Origin: JAVBQJ01 sp031549115
Lineage (GTDB): Bacteria > Verrucomicrobiota > Lentisphaeria > Victivallales > Victivallaceae
Assembly (NCBI GenBank): GCA_031549115.1
Contig: JAVBQJ010000145.1
Span: forward strand, 1-58,550
Reading direction: 5' to 3'
DNA: 58,550 nt
Both the position numbers and the translations under genes were made by a program. The notes beneath the pieces were generated by a model. The model saw only the letters and a program-made list of their open reading frames with translations. It did no database searches and had not been told where the DNA came from. Positions 1 to 7,129 of the stretch are shown here, piece by piece (the first letter of the stretch is position 1; every line of letters begins with the position of its first letter).

Positions 1-125
1 GAGGCCCCTCTCACATTCGCAAAAAACCGGGAGGGGGGGGCCCGTTCGGGGCGTCGGGGGGGCTGAAAAATTGTGTTTAAATTTTTCCCCCCCCCCCGCT
101 CCCCGGACCCCTCACCCCCTTCCCT
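1..125. other. G-rich then C-rich homopolymer region at window edge
   Basis: Runs of 7-8 G at about 35-60 face a run of C at about 87-97, with flanks CCGGGAG and GCTCCCCGG that are roughly complementary. The tract could fold into a long imperfect hairpin or G-quadruplex. No coding frame is supported here. The homopolymers could also include sequencing or assembly error. Confidence 0.4.
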
Positions 126-144
126 TTCAAACCTTTTCAACGTA

Positions 145-170
145 ATTTTTTGCCTCGTTGGGCAAAAAAT
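145..170. terminator. Bidirectional intrinsic terminator hairpin
   Basis: A 10-bp perfect stem, ATTTTTTGCC at 145-154 pairing with GGCAAAAAAT at 161-170, closes a 6-nt loop. The A/T tracts inside the arms make it terminator-like on both strands. It sits just before the promoter of the first gene. Confidence 0.6.
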
Positions 171-194
171 GGGCTTGGTTTTTTTGGGGAGCGC

Positions 195-222
195 TTGACA
201 AGCGTAACAGCGGTGCTATGCT
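195..222 (+). promoter_or_regulatory. Sigma-70 promoter for the 247-912 gene
   Basis: TTGACA at 195-200 and TATGCT at 217-222 have a 16-bp spacer. An imperfect dyad GCTATG/CATAGC (215-232) overlaps the -10. AAGGAG at 235-240 is the ribosome binding site for ATG 247. Confidence 0.6.
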
Positions 223-246
223 ATGGCATAGCCGGAAGGAGCAAAA

Positions 247-912
247 ATGGCGATTCGGAATCATAACATCGACAGCAAAATCATCCGGGTGCTGGTGTTC
301 CTGTGGTTCCTCGGCATGAGCGCCGGCGCCATTTACTTCCTGGTCAAATCGGTGCATCTGATCATGACTTCAGGGGGCTTGGGCGGCGGCGTGGTGGCGG
401 CGTTCCTCTTCGTCTGTGCGCTCCTGTGCGCCACACTGGGAGCCGCGCCGTACATTTACCAGAGCGTCGACTGGTTCAGCGAATGGTTCGTCATCGGCCT
501 CTTGTGGACGCATGCCCATAACAAGGAGCCGGGCGACCCGGTCGATCCGATCTGCCGGCTGATCGAACAGGGCCGCTATCTGGAAGCCCGCGTCGGCCTG
601 GAAAAGCTGCTCGCCAACAATCCGAAAAATTACGGCGCCCTCTTCGTGCTGGCGGAGCTGCTGGCGGTCTATATGAATGATGAAGCCACCGCGTTCCAAC
701 TGCTGCACGAGCATTTCACCTCCGGCCGCTCCAAACGCAAGCCGATGCCGGACAACATTCCCGCGCTACTGCTGTTCGCGGACCTCGCCGAACGCGCCGG
801 CCGACCGCAGGAAGCCGTCCATCTGCTGCAACAGGAGTGCCGGTTGCGCTATACTTCCGAAGAGCGCCAACAACTGCTGGATCGCATCGCCGAATTGACG
901 TCGAAACAGTGA
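247..912 (+). CDS. Membrane protein with TPR-like C-terminal half
   Basis: A 221-aa protein. The N-terminus has two hydrophobic segments at about residues 13-35 and 48-72. A soluble alpha-helical region follows (about 95-218) with TPR-like spacing, for example the blocks QGRYLEARVGLEKLLANNPK and AGRPQEAVHLLQQECRLR. ATG 247 is chosen because AAGGAG lies 6 nt upstream and a sigma-70 promoter sits at 195-222. The gene appears to be monocistronic; the next gene has its own promoter. TPR-type helices usually mediate protein contacts, so an inner-membrane scaffold is plausible, but no specific function can be assigned. Confidence 0.75.
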   Translation: MAIRNHNIDSKIIRVLVFLWFLGMSAGAIYFLVKSVHLIMTSGGLGGGVVAAFLFVCALLCATLGAAPYIYQSVDWFSEWFVIGLLWTHAHNKEPGDPVDPICRLIEQGRYLEARVGLEKLLANNPKNYGALFVLAELLAVYMNDEATAFQLLHEHFTSGRSKRKPMPDNIPALLLFADLAERAGRPQEAVHLLQQECRLRYTSEERQQLLDRIAELTSKQ

Positions 913-957
913 AAGACCGGAAAAAACGAAAAATCGCCGATTTTTTCGTCCCTGCTA

Positions 958-1007
958 TTGACAATTGACCGGAAATCTGCTATAATATAGCCGTGGAACG
1001 TTCCACG
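958..1007 (+). promoter_or_regulatory. Promoter and palindromic operator of the LacI-type gene
   Basis: Consensus TTGACA (958-963), a 17-bp spacer and TATAAT (981-986). A perfect 16-bp palindrome CGTGGAACGTTCCACG follows at 992-1007, over the expected start of transcription. A symmetrical site with a central CG is typical of LacI-family operators, so autorepression by the downstream regulator is likely (inference). Confidence 0.8.
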
Positions 1008-1039
1008 CATATAAAAACCCTGAAAGAATCGAGTCGAAC

Positions 1040-2122
1040 ATGCAGCCGGGAAAGAATGCCACCATCAAGGATGTCGCCGAACATTGCGGCCTCTCCAAGA
1101 GCCTGGTCGGCTACATTCTGAGCAATTCACCGGTGCGCCGCGGTTCGGATGAAACGCGGGCCCGGGTGCACCAGGCGGCGCGCGAGCTCGGTTACCGCCC
1201 CAATCGGGCGGCGAAGATGCTGGTCGGCAAATCGAGCCGGATCATCGGGGTCAGCATCGACAGCTATTCGGCTCCGGTGCACTTCCGGCGTCTGACCCTG
1301 ATGGAACGCGAGGCCAAATTGCGCGGCTACCGGCTGATGATCAACGAAAACTCGGACGGGCCGGACGAATTGCTCGAAGCCTACCATACGTTTTGCGAAT
1401 ACGGTGTCAACGGGGTGATCTACCTCAAACACGACTTTCCCTGCCGCAACCACAAATTGCAGGAGTACTTCCAGGGCATCGACAATGTGGTATTCTCCGG
1501 CAAACCGGCCTGCGACCCGGCCTGCTACATCGACATCGACTGGGCTGGCGGCACCCGGGAGGCGGCGCTGCACTTCTTCCGCTCCGGGCGGAAACGCCCG
1601 GCGCTGATCGTCGACCGGCTGCCGTTCCAGTCCATCGAAAGCCGGGTCGAGGGATTCCGCCAGGCGATGGCCGAGGCGGGGCGGCGCGACGGCGCGGACG
1701 CGTTCGTCTTCCGCATCAAATACTTCTACAGCAACGACGAGCTGCGGCGCGGATCGCCCCGCAGTTTCGGTGAATTCATCCGGCGGGTCATCGACGAACT
1801 GATCCTGCCGCACCGGATCGATGCGGTGATCATCCAGAACGACTTCTACGCCGCCATGCTGTTGCAGCAGCTCGACCACTTGGGCATCCGGGTGCCGGAG
1901 GAGATCGCGGTCATCGGCTACGACGACGATCCCTTCGCCGAAGCGCTGATTCCGCCGCTGGCCTCGGTTTCCGAAAACATCGAGCTTCAGGCGGTCAGCA
2001 TCGTCGAACTGATGATCCGGGTGATCGAGAACGGCGTGCCGCCGCCGGAGCAGCGGGTGACCCGGGTCCCCGCAACCCTGATCCTGCGCGATTCCGCCGG
2101 CGAACGGCGCGAAAGTGAATAG
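1040..2122 (+). CDS. LacI-family transcriptional regulator
   Basis: A 360-aa one-component sugar-responsive repressor. Residues about 7-55 form the LacI helix-turn-helix and hinge (ATIKDVAEHCGLSKSLVGYI, then ELGYRPNRAAKMLVG). A periplasmic-binding-protein-like effector domain follows (IIGVSID at its start, PEEIAVIGYDDDPFAEALIP near the end), which in this family binds a sugar or sugar derivative. ATG 1040 places the HTH at the usual distance from the start. It leads the first cassette: a pseudopilin starts 29 bp downstream and a glycosidase-like gene follows. The palindrome at 992-1007 is its probable operator. The ligand cannot be read from sequence. Confidence 0.93.
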   Translation: MQPGKNATIKDVAEHCGLSKSLVGYILSNSPVRRGSDETRARVHQAARELGYRPNRAAKMLVGKSSRIIGVSIDSYSAPVHFRRLTLMEREAKLRGYRLMINENSDGPDELLEAYHTFCEYGVNGVIYLKHDFPCRNHKLQEYFQGIDNVVFSGKPACDPACYIDIDWAGGTREAALHFFRSGRKRPALIVDRLPFQSIESRVEGFRQAMAEAGRRDGADAFVFRIKYFYSNDELRRGSPRSFGEFIRRVIDELILPHRIDAVIIQNDFYAAMLLQQLDHLGIRVPEEIAVIGYDDDPFAEALIPPLASVSENIELQAVSIVELMIRVIENGVPPPEQRVTRVPATLILRDSAGERRESE

Positions 2123-2151
2123 CAAAAAAACCAAAAACTGGAGGTAAAAGT

Positions 2152-2880
2152 ATGAAAAAGCAGTTCGCCAAACAATTCACGCTGATAGAACTTCTGGTCG
2201 TAATTGCGATCATCGCGATTCTGGCCAGTATGCTGCTGCCGGCGCTGTCCAAAGCCCGGGCGGCGGCGCAGTCCGCCAAGTGCACCGGCAAACTCAAGCA
2301 GATCATGCTGGCCAACCTGATGTACGCCGATGACAACGACGACTGGTGGGAGCCGTGGGGGACCGATCAATACTGGCTGATCAGCCGCAATTACTCCTGG
2401 GCCAACCCCGATCCGGGGTGGGGTGATCTGTGGCCGATCGGTTACGACCGGATCATCCCCTACCTGATCGGGTCCAACCCCGACGCGGGCAAGGACCAGA
2501 ATTCCGACGCCGCCTATGCCGCGATCCTGCCGCTGACGGTCTGCGATGCCTGCCAGGACCGGGAAATTCTCGATATCGTCCGGATCCCCGGCAGCAACTG
2601 GAGCATCGGGACCACCTACAGCGTCGGCGGTGCTCTCGGCGAAGCCTACGCCTGGAATCAAAAGGGCAAGCGGACGGCGTCGGTGGCCAGCCCGACCGCG
2701 GCCGCTTTTATCTACGACTACCCGAGCGACAGCGCCCCGCACGGTACGCTGGCTTACAACGTTGCCTACTGCGACGGCCACGTCCAGAAGAACCAGTACA
2801 AGGACACCGCCGAACGCACCGCCAAGTTGACCCAGAATTGGGGCGGCACCGAAAACGCCAAAGCCTGGTTCGGGAATTGA
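2152..2880 (+). CDS. Pseudopilin-like protein (type II/IV prepilin N-terminus, H-X9-DG type)
   Basis: A 242-aa protein with a short basic leader (MKKQFAKQ), then FTLIELLVVIAIIAILASM. This is the class III (type IV prepilin/GspG-like) signal with the Phe+1/Glu+5 pattern cut by a prepilin peptidase. The globular part ends with the block NVAYCDGHVQKNQY, the DG(H) motif of the H-X9-DG family. GGAGG at 2140-2144 supports ATG 2152. It lies between the LacI gene and a secreted glycosidase-like gene, probably one transcript. Pseudopilins normally build a periplasmic fibre for secretion; the role of these numerous enzyme-linked versions is unknown. First of six in the window. Confidence 0.93.
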   Translation: MKKQFAKQFTLIELLVVIAIIAILASMLLPALSKARAAAQSAKCTGKLKQIMLANLMYADDNDDWWEPWGTDQYWLISRNYSWANPDPGWGDLWPIGYDRIIPYLIGSNPDAGKDQNSDAAYAAILPLTVCDACQDREILDIVRIPGSNWSIGTTYSVGGALGEAYAWNQKGKRTASVASPTAAAFIYDYPSDSAPHGTLAYNVAYCDGHVQKNQYKDTAERTAKLTQNWGGTENAKAWFGN

Positions 2881-2882
2881 AG

Positions 2883-5183
2883 ATGAAACGACTGCTCCTG
2901 TTATTCGCCCTGGCGGCGACGGCGCTGCTCCAGGGCGCGGTTCCAATCCCGATCCTGCTGGTCAGCAACTCCGATTCGCCGCAAGAGGCCGGAGCCTTCC
3001 GCGACGCCGGCTGGGAATTGACCTTGCGCAAGGTCAAGGACTTTGCCGCGGCCTCCGACACCTGGAGCCGTTATCCGGTCATCCTGGTCGGGGACGGCGC
3101 CGTCCGGGCACTCGCCGGAGCGGCCGACGCCTGGCGCGCCTATCTGGAAAGCGGCGGTGTGCTGGTGGTGTCGAGCTACGACCCCAAACTCCTGGCGGCG
3201 GCAGCGGAAATCATCCCCGGCAGCACACTGGCGAGCTCCTACTGCGTGATCGCCGCCGACAAGGCGATGAAGCTGGACAACCGCTTCAGTGCCCATTCGG
3301 CGCTGCTCTTTCCCAACCGGGTGATCGAACACTTCACCCGGCGTCCGGGCGGCTGGGCCCAATGCCACCTCGCGTGTTCCGGCGACTGGGAAATCCTCGC
3401 CGCATGCCCCGAGGGCGATCCCCTGCTGGCCGGGCAGCCGGTCGGAAAGGGCTATCTCGCCGTCACCGCCTTCGTCGGGTTGGGCGGGCCGGTCGACCGC
3501 CGGGAAAACGCTTCGCGGCTGCTTCAAAACCTGTTGGCGCACAATCAACTGCGCCAAACGGAACTCGCGGTCGAACGTCTGAACTGGCCGATGGCGTACG
3601 ACAATGCCGACCTGGCGCTGGCGTTGCGGAACACGGCGGCAACCTCCCGGCAAATCGCCGGTACACTGACGCTGACGCAGCCGGACGGAACCGAAGCCGT
3701 ATATCCATTCGCCGGAGAAGTCCCCGCCGCTGGACTCCTGGAGTGGTCCGACCGTTGCGCCGCCGCGACCGAAGGCGCGCTGGCGCTCGAAATCGCGTTG
3801 ACCGAACCGGTTGCAGCGGGTTGGCGGGCGGAACGCGCCATCGCCGCTCCTGCCCGTTTCTACGCGGCGTCGCCGCGCCTTTATCCGGGACAGGCCGCCG
3901 ATGCCCGCTTCCGGCTGGAAACAGCACCGGCGGTCGCGGACGAAGGCAAATACCTGATCGAGTGCCTGATCGACGGCGAAGTGTATGACACGTACCGGAT
4001 CGTCAACGCCGACACCGTATCGCTCGACTTGTCGGCACTTGCGCCCGGCCGGCATACCACCGGCGTCCGGGTGCTGAAGCTGCCGGAGGTCCGCGGCTTC
4101 ATGACCGACATCATCGTCTACGAGAAAGATACCGGTGAATTCGAAGTGATTCCGGAGGCGCCGGCGGTCCATATCGACAACGACGGCTTCATGAATGTCC
4201 GGGGCGGTCGGGTGCTGCCGCTCGGTCTTTATACCGTATCGTGGAGCAATTCCGCCTCCCGCGACGCGCTGCTCGACTACTGCATCGACGCCGGTTTCAA
4301 CCTGATCCACGTCAGCTATAACGGCCAGGTCGACGAATTCAGCGCCTTTGTCGAGCGGGCCCGCGAGCACGGCGTGATGCTGATCGTCGAGGGGGTCGGT
4401 TACAACGCGGTCCAGCAGTTGAAAAAATACGACAACATCGTCGCCTGGAATGTCGGCGACGAACCCGACCTCGGCGCCCGCCCGGTCGCCGAAGTCATGC
4501 CGCTGCGCCGCGAGTTGATGCACGCCGATCCGGGCCGGCCGGAATACACGGTCATCGTCTCGGCGGAGGCGTTCCGGGAATACCGGCCGATCGCCGACAT
4601 CATCGGCTGCGATTATTATCCGTTCAACTTCCCCGGCGCGCTGGAAACGGTGGGGGAAACCTTCGAGCGGCTGCACGCCGACCTGACGGGGGGCCCCCTG
4701 ATGCCTTTCGCGATTCCATGGTGCTACGGCTACTCCGCCGGCGACATGCCGACGCCGGCGCAGTTGCGCAGCCAGATCTACCAGGCGCTCTGTGGCGGCG
4801 CCACCGGCCTTTGCCTCTACGCCTGGAACGACGGCCGCCCCTACGAAATGCGGGATTTCCCGGCGGTGATCGAGGCTGCCCGGAAGTTGCCGCCGGAACT
4901 TCGGACAATCGAGGAATTCCTCCTTCACGGCACCCGCGCCAAGCTGGCCGAATACCCCGCCCTCTCCGGACGCTACGCCACCCGGTGGACGCTGCCGGAC
5001 GAGAGCACGCTGGTGATCCTGATCAACGCCGCGCGGGACGAGACTTTCACGTTCGATCTGGCCGGTGCATTCCCGGAGCTGGAGGAGCTTTTCGCGACAT
5101 CGCCGCGCCGCTTCGCCGCCGGCGACCGACTGCAGCTGGAGCTTGGCCCGCTGGAAGTGGTTGTCCTGAAATCGGAAAGATAA
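2883..5183 (+). CDS. Secreted glycoside hydrolase-like protein (GH-A-type TIM barrel)
   Basis: A 766-aa protein. Residues 1-19 are a signal peptide (MKRLLLLFALAATALLQGA). Residues about 20-215 resemble a GATase/ThuA-like Rossmann domain (ILLVSNSD, VILVGDG, SGGVLVVSSYD). A beta-sandwich region follows, then a TIM-barrel domain at about 425-690. The barrel carries IVAWNVGDEPDLG, whose Glu fits the acid/base of clan GH-A, and DIIGCDYYPF. ATG 2883 starts 2 bp after the pseudopilin stop, so the two are probably cotranslated; the open frame extends upstream but lacks a signal peptide there. Likely an exported beta-glycosidase; substrate unknown. Its last 20 codons recur as a remnant at 9403-9467. 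Confidence 0.8.
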   Translation: MKRLLLLFALAATALLQGAVPIPILLVSNSDSPQEAGAFRDAGWELTLRKVKDFAAASDTWSRYPVILVGDGAVRALAGAADAWRAYLESGGVLVVSSYDPKLLAAAAEIIPGSTLASSYCVIAADKAMKLDNRFSAHSALLFPNRVIEHFTRRPGGWAQCHLACSGDWEILAACPEGDPLLAGQPVGKGYLAVTAFVGLGGPVDRRENASRLLQNLLAHNQLRQTELAVERLNWPMAYDNADLALALRNTAATSRQIAGTLTLTQPDGTEAVYPFAGEVPAAGLLEWSDRCAAATEGALALEIALTEPVAAGWRAERAIAAPARFYAASPRLYPGQAADARFRLETAPAVADEGKYLIECLIDGEVYDTYRIVNADTVSLDLSALAPGRHTTGVRVLKLPEVRGFMTDIIVYEKDTGEFEVIPEAPAVHIDNDGFMNVRGGRVLPLGLYTVSWSNSASRDALLDYCIDAGFNLIHVSYNGQVDEFSAFVERAREHGVMLIVEGVGYNAVQQLKKYDNIVAWNVGDEPDLGARPVAEVMPLRRELMHADPGRPEYTVIVSAEAFREYRPIADIIGCDYYPFNFPGALETVGETFERLHADLTGGPLMPFAIPWCYGYSAGDMPTPAQLRSQIYQALCGGATGLCLYAWNDGRPYEMRDFPAVIEAARKLPPELRTIEEFLLHGTRAKLAEYPALSGRYATRWTLPDESTLVILINAARDETFTFDLAGAFPELEELFATSPRRFAAGDRLQLELGPLEVVVLKSER

Positions 5184-5192
5184 AGCAAAGGC

Positions 5193-5224
5193 AAAAAACT
5201 CCCGTACTCCGGGAGTTTTTTTTT
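5193..5224 (+). terminator. Intrinsic terminator of the first cassette
   Basis: Stem AAAAAACTCCCG (5193-5204) pairs with CGGGAGTTTTTT (5210-5221), loop TACTC, T-run to 5224. It begins 10 bp after the glycosidase stop. A near-identical copy is at 9477-9508. Confidence 0.88.
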
Positions 5225-5280
5225 GCCCTGACACAACTGGAAAAAGTTTTTTTATTTTTATATCTTTTTTCGTTTACCCA

Positions 5281-5308
5281 TTGACAAACGAAAAAAATTT
5301 GCTATAAT
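5281..5308 (+). promoter_or_regulatory. Promoter of the second cassette regulator
   Basis: TTGACA (5281-5286), 16-bp spacer, TATAAT (5303-5308). The -10 lies inside the palindrome TATAATTATA, a possible operator half. The stretch GGAAAAAGTTTTT just upstream recurs beside both IS30-type elements. Confidence 0.75.
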
Positions 5309-5345
5309 TATAGTGTGTTAAAAAAAATCTATATCACCTATTGCC

Positions 5346-6455
5346 ATGAAGACCGTCGCCAAAACCTTACCCAATACCAAATCGACCCGTCTGTACATCA
5401 TGCTGAAAGGCAAGATCGAGGATGGTTCTTTCGCCGCCGGCAGTCAACTGCCGAGCTGCCGCCGACTGGCGGCGGAATTCGACGTCAGTTACGTCACCGC
5501 CAGCCAGGCGCTGAAGTCCTTGGTCGGCGAAGGATTGGTGCGTAACTTCCGCGGTAAGGGTATCTTCGTCCCCGACGCCGCCCAACTGCCGGTCTGCCGT
5601 GAGGTCAAACTGATCTGTACCGGGCTGAATTCGCCCCTCTCTGCGGAATTTCTGCGGGAAGGCATGGCGATTTTCCAAGCTGCTGGCTGGAACGCCCGGC
5701 AGATGCTGGTCAACGGTCCGGAACAGGTCATTGCCGAGCTCGCGGATTACGACAGCTTTCTGGTCCTCTTCGGCTTCGGCTTCGAATGCTACCGCCGGAT
5801 CATCGCCGAGGTCGAACGCCTCCGCGCTCAGCGCCGCCTGGTCCTCATCGGCGAACGCGGCGATCGTCACGGCATTGCCTCGGTGATCGCCGACGAACCA
5901 CAGCAGATCCGCCTGTCGATGGATTTTTTGAAACGTGCCGGCCGTGGCCGGGTCGGTCTGTTGTGCGCCAACCTCGGCAACTCGGTGGAGCAGGAGCGCG
6001 TCGCGGCTTGGCGCAATTTCTACCGGAACAGCGTCGACGGCGTGCCGGAATGGCAGAAGTATTTCTTTCACATGGGCATCACCGATTCCGACGGCGACGA
6101 TATCGCTTTCACCGTCAAATATATGAAGCGCGTCCATGCCGAAGGAAGATTGGCCGATATCGACGCCTTGATCACACCGGACGCGTCGCTTTCCGCCTGC
6201 ATCGTTGGCTTTATGAAAGACTACGGCATCCGCGTCCCCGAGGACATCGCCCTGATCAGCATCGGCGACGCTGAATACCTCTCGTTCGTCCGGCCGCGCA
6301 TCAGCGTCGTCGATCCGGACATCCACGCCCACTTGCAGGCGGCGCTGGAATACCTTGAGGAGCGCCTCCACGGCGGCCATACCCTGCCGCTCCTGCATCT
6401 GTGCGAGCCCTGCCTTAAAATCCGCGAAAGCATTCCCGAACTTCAACCCTATTAA
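5346..6455 (+). CDS. GntR-type HTH regulator with LacI-like sensor domain
   Basis: A 369-aa regulator of the AraR-like layout: an N-terminal GntR winged helix (residues about 15-80; GSQLPSCRRLAAEFDVSYVT, then GLVRNFRGKGIFV) joined to a LacI/periplasmic-binding effector domain ending with PEDIALISIGDAEYLSFVRP. Such proteins usually repress sugar genes until a sugar binds. ATG 5346 has no strong ribosome binding site, but the HTH begins shortly after it. It is followed after 14 bp by a pseudopilin and then a DUF4838 protein, repeating the plan of the first cassette. It is not a recent duplicate of the LacI gene because the HTH type differs. Confidence 0.9.
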   Translation: MKTVAKTLPNTKSTRLYIMLKGKIEDGSFAAGSQLPSCRRLAAEFDVSYVTASQALKSLVGEGLVRNFRGKGIFVPDAAQLPVCREVKLICTGLNSPLSAEFLREGMAIFQAAGWNARQMLVNGPEQVIAELADYDSFLVLFGFGFECYRRIIAEVERLRAQRRLVLIGERGDRHGIASVIADEPQQIRLSMDFLKRAGRGRVGLLCANLGNSVEQERVAAWRNFYRNSVDGVPEWQKYFFHMGITDSDGDDIAFTVKYMKRVHAEGRLADIDALITPDASLSACIVGFMKDYGIRVPEDIALISIGDAEYLSFVRPRISVVDPDIHAHLQAALEYLEERLHGGHTLPLLHLCEPCLKIRESIPELQPY

Positions 6456-6469
6456 CAGGAGACCGAACC

Positions 6470-7129
6470 ATGAAAAAACAAAAATTTACCCTTATCGAGC
6501 TTCTGGTCGTCATCGCGATCATCGCGATTTTGGCCAGCATGCTGCTGCCGGCGCTGTCCAAGGCGCGGGCGGCGGCCCAGGCGACCAAGTGCATCAACAA
6601 CCTGAAGCAGTTGGGATTGGTGCAACTGTTCTATACCCAGGATAACAACGAATACATCAATCCGAGCATCGACGACATCGGCATCCCCTGGAACGAGCGG
6701 CTGCTGGCGGTTTCGCCGGTCGGCGCCAGCGGCAATTATCTGTCGTGTCCGTCGCTGCCGCCCTTGCAAGGCTGGGAGTGCGCTTCGAGCACCCCGGGCG
6801 TGAACTACCGCCTGGGCTACGGGCAGAGTTTCGGCGTTTCCAAGTGCGCCAGCATCTACCCCAAGCCGATCCGCCAGATCACCTTTTGGAAGAGCCCCAC
6901 CACGACCGTGTTCGACTACGACTACGCGTGGAAGAACTCCGCCGGAGCGGTCATAGGCACCGTCGGCGGCTGGTGGTGGGACGTGGTTCCGGAAGCCAAC
7001 TGGAACACGGTCGGACGGCACGGCAACGCCGTCCACATGCTCCTGCTCGACGGGCACGTCGAAAAAGCCAACATCGATAAATTCAACGCCGGCGAAACCT
7101 ACTACGAATGGGGATTTACGTTCAATTGA
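6470..7129 (+). CDS. Pseudopilin-like protein (H-X9-DG type)
   Basis: A 219-aa protein. The leader MKKQK is followed by FTLIELLVVIAIIAILASM and LLPALSKARAAAQ, the prepilin peptidase recognition and hydrophobic helix. The C-terminal part has HGNAVHMLLLDGHVEKANID, the H-X9-DG motif. AGGAGA upstream supports ATG 6470. The gene follows the GntR regulator and overlaps the start of the next gene by up to 22 bp, which points to translational coupling. Exported and membrane-anchored through its N-terminal helix. Specific role unknown. Confidence 0.93.
   Translation: MKKQKFTLIELLVVIAIIAILASMLLPALSKARAAAQATKCINNLKQLGLVQLFYTQDNNEYINPSIDDIGIPWNERLLAVSPVGASGNYLSCPSLPPLQGWECASSTPGVNYRLGYGQSFGVSKCASIYPKPIRQITFWKSPTTTVFDYDYAWKNSAGAVIGTVGGWWWDVVPEANWNTVGRHGNAVHMLLLDGHVEKANIDKFNAGETYYEWGFTFN

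Noticed and set aside
127..357. 76-codon minus-strand frame over the first promoter
   Set aside because: It crosses a terminator and promoter and has no ribosome binding site or motif.
2430..2882. N-terminal extension of the GH-A-like gene overlapping the pseudopilin gene
   Set aside because: The extension is Arg-rich out-of-frame pseudopilin sequence; ATG 2883 opens a signal peptide directly.
2901..5234. Long minus-strand frame of 777 codons opposite the GH-A-like gene
   Set aside because: High-GC antisense shadow: no recognisable domain, Arg/Gln/Asp/Val-rich composition, and the plus strand has signal peptide, ribosome binding site and terminator.
1040..7129. Recent tandem duplication of the first two cassettes
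   Set aside because: Only terminator and flank are near-identical. The regulators belong to different HTH types and the pseudopilins diverge after the N-terminal helix, so the arrangement is shared but not recently copied.
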